The notes beneath the pieces are model-generated. The model was not told the origin of the DNA. It saw nothing but the letters and a program-made list of their open reading frames with translations, and searched no databases. From an uncultured Clostridium sp. (lineage in GTDB: Bacteria > Bacillota > Clostridia > Lachnospirales > Lachnospiraceae): 44,125 nt of DNA. Numbering within the stretch: position 1 is the stretch's first letter; the number at the start of each line of letters is the position of its first letter. This document shows, piece after piece, positions 1-7,456 of this stretch. The translations under genes and the position numbers were made by a program. The stretch lies in the NCBI GenBank assembly GCA_900540335.1, contig UQFC01000010.1:1-44125 (forward strand), read 5' to 3'.

Positions 1-50
1 GCTTCTGCGACAAAATTCTCTGCCGCCGCATGGCGATCCTCGCGGAGCGT

Positions 51-87
51 TTTTGTTTCACAGGACGTAATTTCCTGTGAAACAAAA
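51..87. repeat. Perfect 15-bp hairpin with AGGA-CGTAATT-TCCT apex
   Basis: Bases 51-65 pair perfectly with 73-87 around the 7-nt loop CGTAATT. The apex AGGACGTAATTTCCT recurs exactly at 22443-22457, and a related hairpin lies at 23803-23833. It lies just beyond the terminator of the leftward CNNM/CBS gene and could add to termination, but the fixed apex sequence is more than a terminator needs. Confidence 0.75.
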
Positions 88-113
88 AACAGGCGGGGCT
101 TTACGCCTCGCCT
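82..113 (-). terminator. Intrinsic terminator of the CNNM/CBS protein gene
   Basis: On the minus strand AGGCGAGGC pairs with GCCCCGCCT across a short GTAAA loop, followed by GTTTTTTG. The TAA stop codon of the gene (103-101) lies in the loop, so the last codons form part of the stem. Confidence 0.7.
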
Positions 114-1429
114 GCCGTGCTGTGGTCAACAGCCCATTCCGGCTGCCGTCTCTTTTCTTCACGATCTGACTCCTGCTGAATAAACAGCCGGATCTTATCA
201 ATTCTGTTTTTCTCTACGTGCTCTACCACAAGGCGGATATTCCCGCAGTCAACTGCTTCCCCTTCCTCCGGAAGGTGTTCAAGAAGTCCAATCACAAGAC
301 CGCCGATGGAATCATAATCCTCCGATTCCAACTCCAAATCCAGGCGATCATTCAGATCATCCAGCTTGGCAGAACCGCTGACCAGGTATTCATTGGGAGC
401 AATCTCCTTTACCTCGTCCTCCTCGTCCTCATCGTACTCATCCCGGATATCACCTACAATCTCCTCCAGCATATCCTCCAGAGTAATCAGACCTGCTGTA
501 GCGCCGTATTCATCCAAAACAATAATAATATTGTTGGAGGTTTTCCTCATCTCAACCATCAGCTCCGCTGTCTTTTTATACTCATAAGTATAAAGGGGCT
601 GCCTTAACAAATCCCGCAGGGAAAACTTCTGCGCATTGTCATACAGAAGAAAATCCTTTACATTAATAATACCAATCACGTTGTCCGTGGAATTCTCATA
701 AACAGGAATTCTGGTAAAGCGCTCCTTCCGGAACAGCTCAATCAGCTCCTTGTAGGTGGCATTCACATCCACCATCACCATGTCAATCCGGGGAACCATC
801 ACATCTCTGGCCACGGCGTCTCCGAAATCGAACACGTTGTTAATCATCTTCTTTTCTTCGCTTTCAATCACGCCTTCCTCGTGGCTTACCTCCACAATGG
901 TACGCAGCTCATCCTCGGTAATGGCATCCGGCTTCTTGTTCGGATCCACCCGCAGAAGAAACATGACTGCCGTAGACAGTTTGTTTACCAGAAAAATCAC
1001 CGGCGTCAGCAGACGCATCAGCCAGTACACAATCCCTGCATAAGCCAGGGAAAGACGCTCAGCATTGAGCGTTGCCATGGTCTTCGGTGTAATCTCACCA
1101 AATACCAGAATCAGCAGAGTCAACACACCGGTTGCCACACCGACAGCTTTGCTGCCGAATAACTCCATAGTCAATGTGGTCATCATAGACGATGCCGAAA
1201 GGTTTACAATGTTGTTGCCTACCAGAATCATACTGAGCATTTTCCCGGGGTTCTCTATCACCTTCATCAGGGTAATGGCCTTCTTGTCTCCGGCCTCAGC
1301 CAGAGTGCGAATCCTCATCTTGCTGACGGTGGTAAGCGCCGTTTCCGCAGAAGAGAAAAATCCCGATAAACCTAACAAAAGAATCACAAGAACCAATCGT
1401 ATGCCCACACTGTCGCCTGAGTCTAACAT
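101..1429 (-). CDS. HlyC/CorC-family (CNNM + CBS) membrane protein
   Basis: A 442-residue membrane protein of the hemolysin C/CorC family, implicated in Mg2+/Co2+ efflux or homeostasis. The N-terminal CNNM (DUF21) domain, about residues 8-190, has several hydrophobic segments and the family motif GEITPKTMATLNAE. Two CBS domains follow (about 205-325, starting MVPRIDMVMVD), then an acidic linker (DEYDEDEEDE) and the C-terminal CorC/HlyC domain (about 345-425). The ATG at 1429 is preceded by AAAGGAGATT at good spacing. Length is normal. The gene appears monocistronic, with its own terminator at the left edge. The substrate cannot be read from sequence, and the hemolysin name is historical. Confidence 0.92.
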   Translation of the reverse strand: MLDSGDSVGIRLVLVILLLGLSGFFSSAETALTTVSKMRIRTLAEAGDKKAITLMKVIENPGKMLSMILVGNNIVNLSASSMMTTLTMELFGSKAVGVATGVLTLLILVFGEITPKTMATLNAERLSLAYAGIVYWLMRLLTPVIFLVNKLSTAVMFLLRVDPNKKPDAITEDELRTIVEVSHEEGVIESEEKKMINNVFDFGDAVARDVMVPRIDMVMVDVNATYKELIELFRKERFTRIPVYENSTDNVIGIINVKDFLLYDNAQKFSLRDLLRQPLYTYEYKKTAELMVEMRKTSNNIIIVLDEYGATAGLITLEDMLEEIVGDIRDEYDEDEEDEVKEIAPNEYLVSGSAKLDDLNDRLDLELESEDYDSIGGLVIGLLEHLPEEGEAVDCGNIRLVVEHVEKNRIDKIRLFIQQESDREEKRRQPEWAVDHSTAGEA

Positions 1430-1550
1430 AAAATACTATCAATCTCCTTTTTTTGTAAATTGCCTATCATTGTACAATGTTTCCTATCTTCTGTCAACCA
1501 AAGAGCCTTCAGTTTCCTTGAATTCTCCTTGTTTTCACAAAAAATTTATG

Positions 1551-1703
1551 GTAACTATTCAGGACGGCGGGAGAGCTGGCAGAAAAATTCGTGTCAAGCT
1601 TGCTTGTAAACGGGTTTTCCTGCCAGTTCTCACATCGGAGGAATCTCCGATGCTTCTTGTTCGGCTTTGCCGGACAAGAAGATGCCCCGGCCTGAACAGT
1701 TAC
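1551..1703. repeat. Palindromic intergenic repeat element, copy A (153 bp)
   Basis: The ends are inverted repeats: GTAACTATTCAGG (1551-1563) and CCTGAACAGTTAC (1691-1703), matching at 12 of 13 positions. Inside are three nested hairpins: GAGAgCTGGCAG/CTGCCAGtTCTC (about 1571-1631), CATCGGAG/CTCCGATG (1633-1652) and CTTCTTGT..CGGCTTTGCCG..ACAAGAAG (1653-1681). Related copies lie at 36495-36556 and 37792-37872. No coding potential is seen. It occupies the gap between lspA and the CNNM/CBS gene. Confidence 0.8.
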
Positions 1704-1715
1704 AATTTATGTTTA

Positions 1716-2219
1716 TCAGGAAAGGCACCGTCTTGATTTCCCCGGCATTTTCTTTTTATTCCTGCCGGTCTCAAAAAGCTCCAGAACCATCAGAAGCACC
1801 GTTCCCGCCAGCACAAACAGATCTCCCAGATTAAATACTACTTTTTTCAAAAATCCAAAACGCAGATTGGCATAATCTACCACATACCGGCGAATGCATC
1901 TGTCATAAAGATTGCTCAGTCCCCCTCCCAGAACCAGGACAAGACCTGCCTTCTGACCCTTGTGTCCCCGGCTCTGCATCAGGCACAGCAAAAAACCTCC
2001 AAGACAGGAAATCACAGCCATCGGAATTCCTCTGACCAGTTCCCCGTGCTTTTCCATAAATCCAAAGGGAAAACCTCCGTTGTGATTACGGTACAGCCAG
2101 AGCCTGCCTCCCGTTTTCGCCGCCGGGCGCGGAAAATCCTCCGGCTTCTGATGTTCTATCCATTCCTTCACGATCAAATCTGCTGCCGCTAACAGCGCAA
2201 TGATTGCCGCCAATGCCAT
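1716..2219 (-). CDS. lspA: Lipoprotein signal peptidase II (divergent)
   Basis: A 167-residue membrane aspartyl protease that would cleave prolipoprotein signal peptides ahead of the lipidated Cys. Four hydrophobic segments are visible. The two catalytic Asp motifs are present as RRYVVDYANL and FNLGDLF, and SNLYDR matches the family N..DR motif. Divergence from the usual form: the GN of the GGxxGNxxDR motif is SN, and the usual NxGaaFg segment reads NGGFPFG. The ATG at 2219 follows GGGGGA. A good sigma-A-type promoter lies just upstream (2253-2281). Two lipoproteins in this window (at 25135 and 36565) are potential substrates. It could be a second, specialised LspA paralog. Confidence 0.82.
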   Translation of the reverse strand: MALAAIIALLAAADLIVKEWIEHQKPEDFPRPAAKTGGRLWLYRNHNGGFPFGFMEKHGELVRGIPMAVISCLGGFLLCLMQSRGHKGQKAGLVLVLGGGLSNLYDRCIRRYVVDYANLRFGFLKKVVFNLGDLFVLAGTVLLMVLELFETGRNKKKMPGKSRRCLS

Positions 2220-2252
2220 ACTGATGTCCCCCTGTTCTCTGTGATAATTTTT

Positions 2253-2281
2253 ATTTTACTATGTTCTAAAATATCCGTCAA
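2253..2281 (-). promoter_or_regulatory. Sigma-A-type promoter for lspA
   Basis: On the minus strand TTGACG (2281-2276) is separated by 17 nt from TAAAAT (2258-2253). This puts transcription start about 25-30 nt upstream of the lspA ATG. Confidence 0.65.
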
Positions 2282-2325
2282 TTTATTCTCATTTCCCGCT
2301 GTTCTTTCATAATAATAATACAAAG

Positions 2326-2338
2326 ATAACTGTTCAGG
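2326..2338 (+). repeat. Solo terminal repeat of the intergenic element, serving as RBS
   Basis: ATAACTGTTCAGG matches the reverse complement of the right end of repeat copy A (12/13). No partner end is found nearby. The CAGGTGA formed at its edge is the only plausible Shine-Dalgarno for the S8 protease ATG at 2346. Confidence 0.5.
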
Positions 2339-2345
2339 TGAAAAA

Positions 2346-4088
2346 ATGAAGCTCTGTGATTTTTATCCCGGGTCAGAGGATTTCGCGGATTTTATTGTCC
2401 GGTACTCTGCCCGTTCTCTCTGGTCTGCTCCTGATCAGAAAAACCACCGCTGTTTCAATTACGTCAGCCGTGATTTTGCCATTCTGCATCTTCCTCTGGA
2501 ACAGGCGCTTCCCATAACGCTTTCCCGCTATTCCTACGAAAGCATTCCGAAACTTTACGGTCTTCAGGACACAACCGCTCTGGAAATCAGCGGAATCTCT
2601 CCTGTGTTTGAACAGCCTGCCTTAAATGCAGCCGGGCGCGGCGTTTTAATCGGTTTTATTGATACAGGCATTGATTATACCAATCCGCTGTTTCGCAACC
2701 CTGACGGCACCACCCGTATCTACAATATCTGGGATCAGTCTGTTTCCGGTGAATCGGCGCCGGAAGAGGTTCCCGGTTTTCAGCCCTTATACGGAACTGT
2801 CTACAGCAGAGAACAGATCAACCAGGCCCTTGCCTCGGAAGCTCCCTATGAGATTGTTCCCACCCGTGATACAGACGGTCACGGCACCTTTATGGCCGGC
2901 GTTGCAGCCGGAAACAGAATCAGTCTGCCGGAGCCCTTTTCCGGCGCTGCCCCGGAGGCCTCTCTTGCCATAGTAAAATTAAAGCCCGCAAAACAATATC
3001 TGCGGGACTTTTTTCTGATTTCTCCGGAAGTTCCGGCCTATCAGGAAAATGATATTATGGCGGCTGTCAGTTATCTTCTGGGACTGGCCAACCAGTATCA
3101 GATGCCTCTGGTTCTCTACCTGGGCGCCGGAACCTCTCAGGGCGCCCATGACGGAACCTCTCCTCTTTCCCTCCAGCTTCAGGATCTGATTGGAACCCAG
3201 GGGCTCTTTCTGTCAGCAGCCGCAGGAAATGAAGCCGGCTATCACCACCACTATTTCGGCGGACTTTCCGAAAATCAGGATTTCGATGATGCAGAAATCC
3301 GGGTTGGTTCCAGGGAAGCCGGTTTCTGTCTGGAGCTGTGGGCAAAAAATCCCGAGCTTTACACCGTGGGCTTTGTCTCTCCCTCCGGGGAAATTGTAGA
3401 ACGGATTCCCCTGGTTCTTGGGCGGGATACGGTGATTCCCTTCCGGCTGGATGCCTCACGGATTACCCTGTCCTACCTGCCCAACGAAACAAATTCCGGA
3501 AGCCAGCTGATTTTTATGCGGTTTGAAACACCTGCCCCGGGAATCTGGCATGTTCGTGTATATCCTGTTCTCTCCATACACGGACAATTCCATATGTGGC
3601 TCCCCATGCATGGTTTTCTCTCGGAAGAAACGCTCTTTCTCCGCCCGGATCCGGATACAACCATTACTGATCCCGGCAACAGTCTGATGCCTACCACCGT
3701 CAGCACCTTTGATCATCTGAATAACAGCATTTATATTCACAGCAGCCGCGGTTATACCAGAGACGGACAGATCAAACCGGATCTGGCCGCTCCCGGAGTT
3801 CGTGTTCAGGGTCCTGCCGTACAGCAGGAAAATAAAGCCGGAACCACCCTTCCGGTTCTTACCTGGCGTACCGGCTCCTCCGTTGCCGCCGCCATCACAG
3901 CCGGGGCTGCCGCTGTTCTCCTGTCCTGGGGAATTGCTTCCGGAAATGAAAAATCCCTGACCAGCACCTCTCTGAAGGCCACTCTGATCCGCGGCGCCGA
4001 CAGAAACCCGGGATTCTCATGGCCAAACCGGCAGTGGGGCTTCGGAACCCTCAATCTCTACCAGAGTTTTCTGCAGATGCGGGAATAA
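2346..4088 (+). CDS. S8 family (Csp-like) subtilisin peptidase
   Basis: A 580-residue subtilase resembling the clostridial Csp proteases, whose characterised members act in germination. The triad looks intact: Asp106 in IGFIDTGIDY, His179 in DTDGHGTFMAG and Ser512 in RTGSSVAAAITAG. AAAGNEAG provides the oxyanion-hole Asn. About 90 residues precede the catalytic domain (a possible prodomain). A roughly 190-residue beta-rich insert lies between the Asn motif and the Ser motif, as in CspB-type enzymes. No signal peptide is seen, so the protein is probably cytoplasmic or packaged in the spore. It is a stand-alone gene, not a cspBA-cspC cluster, and converges on clpX with one base between stop codons and no terminator. 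Confidence 0.88.
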   Translation: MKLCDFYPGSEDFADFIVRYSARSLWSAPDQKNHRCFNYVSRDFAILHLPLEQALPITLSRYSYESIPKLYGLQDTTALEISGISPVFEQPALNAAGRGVLIGFIDTGIDYTNPLFRNPDGTTRIYNIWDQSVSGESAPEEVPGFQPLYGTVYSREQINQALASEAPYEIVPTRDTDGHGTFMAGVAAGNRISLPEPFSGAAPEASLAIVKLKPAKQYLRDFFLISPEVPAYQENDIMAAVSYLLGLANQYQMPLVLYLGAGTSQGAHDGTSPLSLQLQDLIGTQGLFLSAAAGNEAGYHHHYFGGLSENQDFDDAEIRVGSREAGFCLELWAKNPELYTVGFVSPSGEIVERIPLVLGRDTVIPFRLDASRITLSYLPNETNSGSQLIFMRFETPAPGIWHVRVYPVLSIHGQFHMWLPMHGFLSEETLFLRPDPDTTITDPGNSLMPTTVSTFDHLNNSIYIHSSRGYTRDGQIKPDLAAPGVRVQGPAVQQENKAGTTLPVLTWRTGSSVAAAITAGAAAVLLSWGIASGNEKSLTSTSLKATLIRGADRNPGFSWPNRQWGFGTLNLYQSFLQMRE

Positions 4089-4089
4089 A

Positions 4090-5553
4090 TTATCCCCGCA
4101 TCTGAATCAAAGGACCGCCGCTTTTTTCCAGATAGGGACGTGTAATCACCACAGAACCGATATTGGGATCCTTGGGGATTTCATACATAATATCCAGCAT
4201 ATATTCTTCCAGAATTGCCCGAAGCGCCCTGGCTCCTGTTTCCCTCTTCAGCGCCTCCGCAGCAATCCACCGCAAAGCCTCATCGTCAAATACCAGCTTC
4301 ACCTCATCCATCTCCAGCAGACGGATATACTGTTTCAAAATCGCATTTTTCGGTTCCTTTAAAATACGAACCAGCATATCCTCTGTCAGCTTATCCAGAG
4401 TCACTACCACAGGCAGACGCCCTAAAAACTCCGGAATCATGCCAAATGCCCGCAAATCCTCGCTTGTCACCTGGCGCAGTACATTTTCCGCCCCGTCCAC
4501 GCTGTCCTTGAGCTGAGCGCCAAAGCCCATGGAAGTCGCTTTTGACAGTCTTTCTTTGATGATTGTTTCCAGATCCGGGAATGCACCTCCGCAGATAAAC
4601 AGAATGTTATCTGTATTTACCGTCGCCATAGGTGACAGGGCATTTTTCTGGTTGGAGCCTACCGGCACCTCAACGGTGCTTCCCTCCAGCAGCTTTAACA
4701 GCTCCTGCTGAACAGATTCTCCGCTGACATCTCTGGTGTTGGTTTCTTTCTTCTTGGCAATTTTATCAATCTCATCAATAAAAATAATTCCATGCTCTGC
4801 CCGCTGCACATCATTGCCTGCTGCAGCCAGAAGCTTTGACACAACGCTTTCAATATCATCTCCAATATAGCCCGCCTCTGTCAGAGAGGTTGCGTCTGCA
4901 ATAGCCAGGGGCACATCCAGAAGCCTTGCCAGAGTTTTTACCAGATAGGTTTTTCCGCTTCCTGTAGGACCTGCCATAAGGATATTGGACTTTTCAATTC
5001 TTACATCCTCATTTTCTGTCTCCTGATTTTTTCCGGAGCTTCTCAAATCCTCTGCATACACCCGCTTATAATGATTGTAAACGGCCACTGAAATCACTTT
5101 CTTTGCCCGCTCCTGTCCAATCACATACTCATCCAGCTTCTGCTTAATCACATGAGGCGCAGGAATATCCTTCAGAGAAAATTCCGGGCCTTCTTTTTTC
5201 TTCTTTTTCTTAATCTGCTGTCTGGGAGCAATCCCCGCATGCTCTGCATCCAGTCCTTCCGGGGGAACAGAAAAATTCATATTCATATAAGGCATTCCTG
5301 ATATTTTAGATAAATCCACTTTGGACAAATCCATTCCCGGTATATTCATACCTCCGCCCATAATAGAGTCAAATGCCTTCTGCATACAATCATGGCACAG
5401 GCACATATTGCCCGGCATCACAATCATACTGCCAGCCTTACTTTCCGGCCGGCGGCAGATATAGCAGATTTTTTCATACTCCTGTCCATCCTTCTCATCA
5501 GCGCCGGAATCCGTTCCCTCTTCCGTTCCGGTACGCAGTTCCTTTTCTTCCAT
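4090..5553 (-). CDS. clpX: ClpX-like AAA+ unfoldase (atypical paralog)
   Basis: A 487-residue AAA+ ATPase of the ClpX family, longer than the usual 410-430. The N-terminal C4 zinc domain has C30-x2-C33 and C53-x2-C56. A linker of about 70 residues follows, rich in Gly/Met and then lysine (KKKKKK at 115-120). The AAA+ core has Walker A GPTGSGKT (195-202), pore loop GYIG (228-231) and Walker B IIFIDE (to 261), with a normal C-terminal domain. The loop that docks to ClpP, normally IGF, reads MGF (342-344). The gene is not next to clpP or lon. It may be a second ClpX with altered ClpP or adaptor use; a canonical role is not excluded. Confidence 0.85.
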   Translation of the reverse strand: MEEKELRTGTEEGTDSGADEKDGQEYEKICYICRRPESKAGSMIVMPGNMCLCHDCMQKAFDSIMGGGMNIPGMDLSKVDLSKISGMPYMNMNFSVPPEGLDAEHAGIAPRQQIKKKKKKEGPEFSLKDIPAPHVIKQKLDEYVIGQERAKKVISVAVYNHYKRVYAEDLRSSGKNQETENEDVRIEKSNILMAGPTGSGKTYLVKTLARLLDVPLAIADATSLTEAGYIGDDIESVVSKLLAAAGNDVQRAEHGIIFIDEIDKIAKKKETNTRDVSGESVQQELLKLLEGSTVEVPVGSNQKNALSPMATVNTDNILFICGGAFPDLETIIKERLSKATSMGFGAQLKDSVDGAENVLRQVTSEDLRAFGMIPEFLGRLPVVVTLDKLTEDMLVRILKEPKNAILKQYIRLLEMDEVKLVFDDEALRWIAAEALKRETGARALRAILEEYMLDIMYEIPKDPNIGSVVITRPYLEKSGGPLIQMRG

Positions 5554-5600
5554 CCTCGCAATCCCTTTCCTTTTTTCTTATTTCACAGCAGCTTTGTCCT

Positions 5601-5636
5601 GTATTTCCTGTTCCCTGTAAACAGGCAGGAAAATAC
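5601..5636. repeat. Inverted repeat in the htrA-clpX gap
   Basis: GTATTTCCTG at 5601 pairs imperfectly with CAGGAAAATAC ending at 5636, with an inner CCTGTT/AACAGG stem. No U-tract follows on either strand, so it may be an RNA processing or protein-binding site in the clpX leader. Confidence 0.45.
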
Positions 5637-5667
5637 ACTGCCTGACTGCCGCCTTATTTGTACGCAA

Positions 5668-5699
5668 ATACTCAGGGTGTATAAAAACACTCTGAGTAT
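5668..5699. repeat. 13-bp stem hairpin in the htrA-clpX gap
   Basis: ATACTCAGGGTGT (5668-5680) and ACACTCTGAGTAT (5687-5699) pair along 13 bp with one G-T pair around a 6-nt loop. Neither strand has a downstream T-run. It could be an operator or a leader structure for clpX, or a weak terminator of htrA. It does not match the CtsR or CIRCE consensus. Confidence 0.55.
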
Positions 5700-5745
5700 C
5701 TGATGGTTCCTGCTGTTTTCCGCAGCCGGCACTTTTCTGTTTCCT

Positions 5746-7209
5746 TTAATTGGTTTCCGCAGCCGGCTTTGTTCCAAGTGTAATTTCCACAGTGCGCTCT
5801 ACATACTCTCCGTTTTCCAGGGACTGTACTGTAAGATTTACTGTGTCGCCGCCCTCATAATAGGTCAGCATTTCTTTTAAATCCTCCATGGTTCGAACGG
5901 TCTGTCCGTCGAATTTGGTAATAATATCTTTTTCTCTCAGTGTTGAGCGGGATGCTGCGCTGTCCTCTGTAATTTTATATACATAGATACCACGCGGCAT
6001 ACCGTACATGGCTGCTGCCGTCTCGTCAATGTTCTGTCCCTGGATTCCCAGATATCCCTGTTTTCTTTCGTCTACAGCCACTCTGGTTTTCTTGTTCATC
6101 AGCTCATTGATAATATCCTGTGCCTGAGAAATGGGAATTGCATAGCCCATTCCCTCTACCTCTGTAGAAGAATACTTGGCAGCGTTAATACCGATAACCT
6201 CACCGTTCATATTCAACAGTGCGCCGCCGCTGTTTCCCGGGTTAATGGCTGCGTCTGTCTGAAGCAGATGTCTGGTTGTGTCATCTTCTGCATGAACCTC
6301 CCGGTCCAGAGCGCTCACATATCCCACAGTTACCGACTGGCCGTATCCCAGTGCATTGCCGATGGCAATTACGCCCTGGCCAACCTTCAGCGCATCGGAA
6401 TCACCCATAACTGCTACTTTAATACGGCTCATAGTCTCAGCCGGAATATCACTGAGCTTTACTGCAATCACTGCCAGATCAGAATCAGAATCGGTTCCCT
6501 TAATGGCTGCTGTCACCGGCTCGTTATCGATAAAGGTAACCGTCAGCTCCCTGGAATCCTCAACCACATGGTTATTCGTAACAATCAGAAGCTCTTCATC
6601 ATTCTGGCCTACGATGATTCCGGATCCGCTGCTTGGAACCTCAATGGTCTGGCTTGGTCCGAACCAGGTCTGATGCTGAAGAAGCATGGTGTTGTTAATG
6701 GCAACTACTGACGGCATTGCCTTTTCCACAATAGCAGAAACATCTGTCTGAATTGCCGCAGTCACCGGCACTCCGCCGTTTCCGCCTGAACCGGTATTGC
6801 CGCTGGTTTCTGCCTGCGCCACAGTCACCGGCTCTGATGTGCTTTCTGTTGTGTAACGGCCCTTGACCAGCTCGCCCACTGTATTCACGGCAAACATGGT
6901 ACCTCCGGCTACGGTTCCAAACAAAAGCGCTGCCGCAGTTACTCCGGCCACTTTGACAGCCATAGAACCTTTCTTCTTCCCACGAACCTCTCTCTCCTGC
7001 GGAATATAGGAAGTATCCCGGTAATCCCGTCTTGTATACATATCCTGCTGGTCTGTATTCTGACCCTCTGACCTTGTATAGCCCTCCTGGCTTCCTGCCC
7101 GCACATAGCCGCTCTGGTCTGCACTCTGGCTTTCCGGTCTTGTATAGCGCTCCTGGCTTCCTGCTCCATTTTCATTTTCCCGATATTCATTTCTTTCATT
7201 ATCAAACAT
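5746..7209 (-). CDS. HtrA/DegP-like membrane-anchored serine protease with PDZ domain
   Basis: A surface quality-control protease of the S1C (HtrA) family. The 487-residue form from the ATG at 7209 is preferred: AAAGGAG lies 9 nt upstream, while the in-frame GTG at 7215 is too close. An 80-residue polar cytoplasmic head is followed by one membrane segment (about 82-107), a linker, a trypsin-like domain with triad His214 (TNNHVV), Asp244 (SDSDLA) and Ser327 (NPGNSGGA), and one PDZ domain (about 380-470). The cytoplasmic head contains a duplicated 22-23-residue unit beginning AGSQE(R/G)YTR. clpX follows on the same strand after 192 bases containing two hairpins. Confidence 0.93.
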   Translation of the reverse strand: MFDNERNEYRENENGAGSQERYTRPESQSADQSGYVRAGSQEGYTRSEGQNTDQQDMYTRRDYRDTSYIPQEREVRGKKKGSMAVKVAGVTAAALLFGTVAGGTMFAVNTVGELVKGRYTTESTSEPVTVAQAETSGNTGSGGNGGVPVTAAIQTDVSAIVEKAMPSVVAINNTMLLQHQTWFGPSQTIEVPSSGSGIIVGQNDEELLIVTNNHVVEDSRELTVTFIDNEPVTAAIKGTDSDSDLAVIAVKLSDIPAETMSRIKVAVMGDSDALKVGQGVIAIGNALGYGQSVTVGYVSALDREVHAEDDTTRHLLQTDAAINPGNSGGALLNMNGEVIGINAAKYSSTEVEGMGYAIPISQAQDIINELMNKKTRVAVDERKQGYLGIQGQNIDETAAAMYGMPRGIYVYKITEDSAASRSTLREKDIITKFDGQTVRTMEDLKEMLTYYEGGDTVNLTVQSLENGEYVERTVEITLGTKPAAETN

Positions 7210-7395
7210 CGTCACAATCTCCTTTCTGCGGTTCCCTATATGGAATAACAGCTCAGATGTCTTTCTCTTCCTGTATCGTCTCAGAACTGTTTTTTGTTTT
7301 CTTTTTTCTTATATGGAAACTATATCGTGATTTTGTGTCGAAAATGTGATGGAATTATAGTTTGTATGTGAATTCCTGCGGGTTTTTAAATTTTA

Positions 7396-7430
7396 CGGCG
7401 GTCTCAGACAGATAACTGCCCGAACCGCCG
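7396..7430 (-). terminator. Possible terminator downstream of the LCP gene
   Basis: CGGCGGT and ACCGCCG form a 7-bp stem with a 21-nt loop just past the LCP stop codon at 7457. The minus strand continues TAAAATTTAAAAACC, a poor U-tract, so termination may be weak. The rest of the 7210-7456 gap is AT-rich, with no other convincing signal. Confidence 0.4.
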
Positions 7431-7456
7431 CATGGGTCTGCTTTAAATGACGAATA

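Noticed and set aside
2290..2325. Forespore sigma-G promoter for the S8 protease (CATAATA at 2308)
   Set aside because: The -10 fits loosely but no TGAATA-like -35 is present at 17-18 nt.
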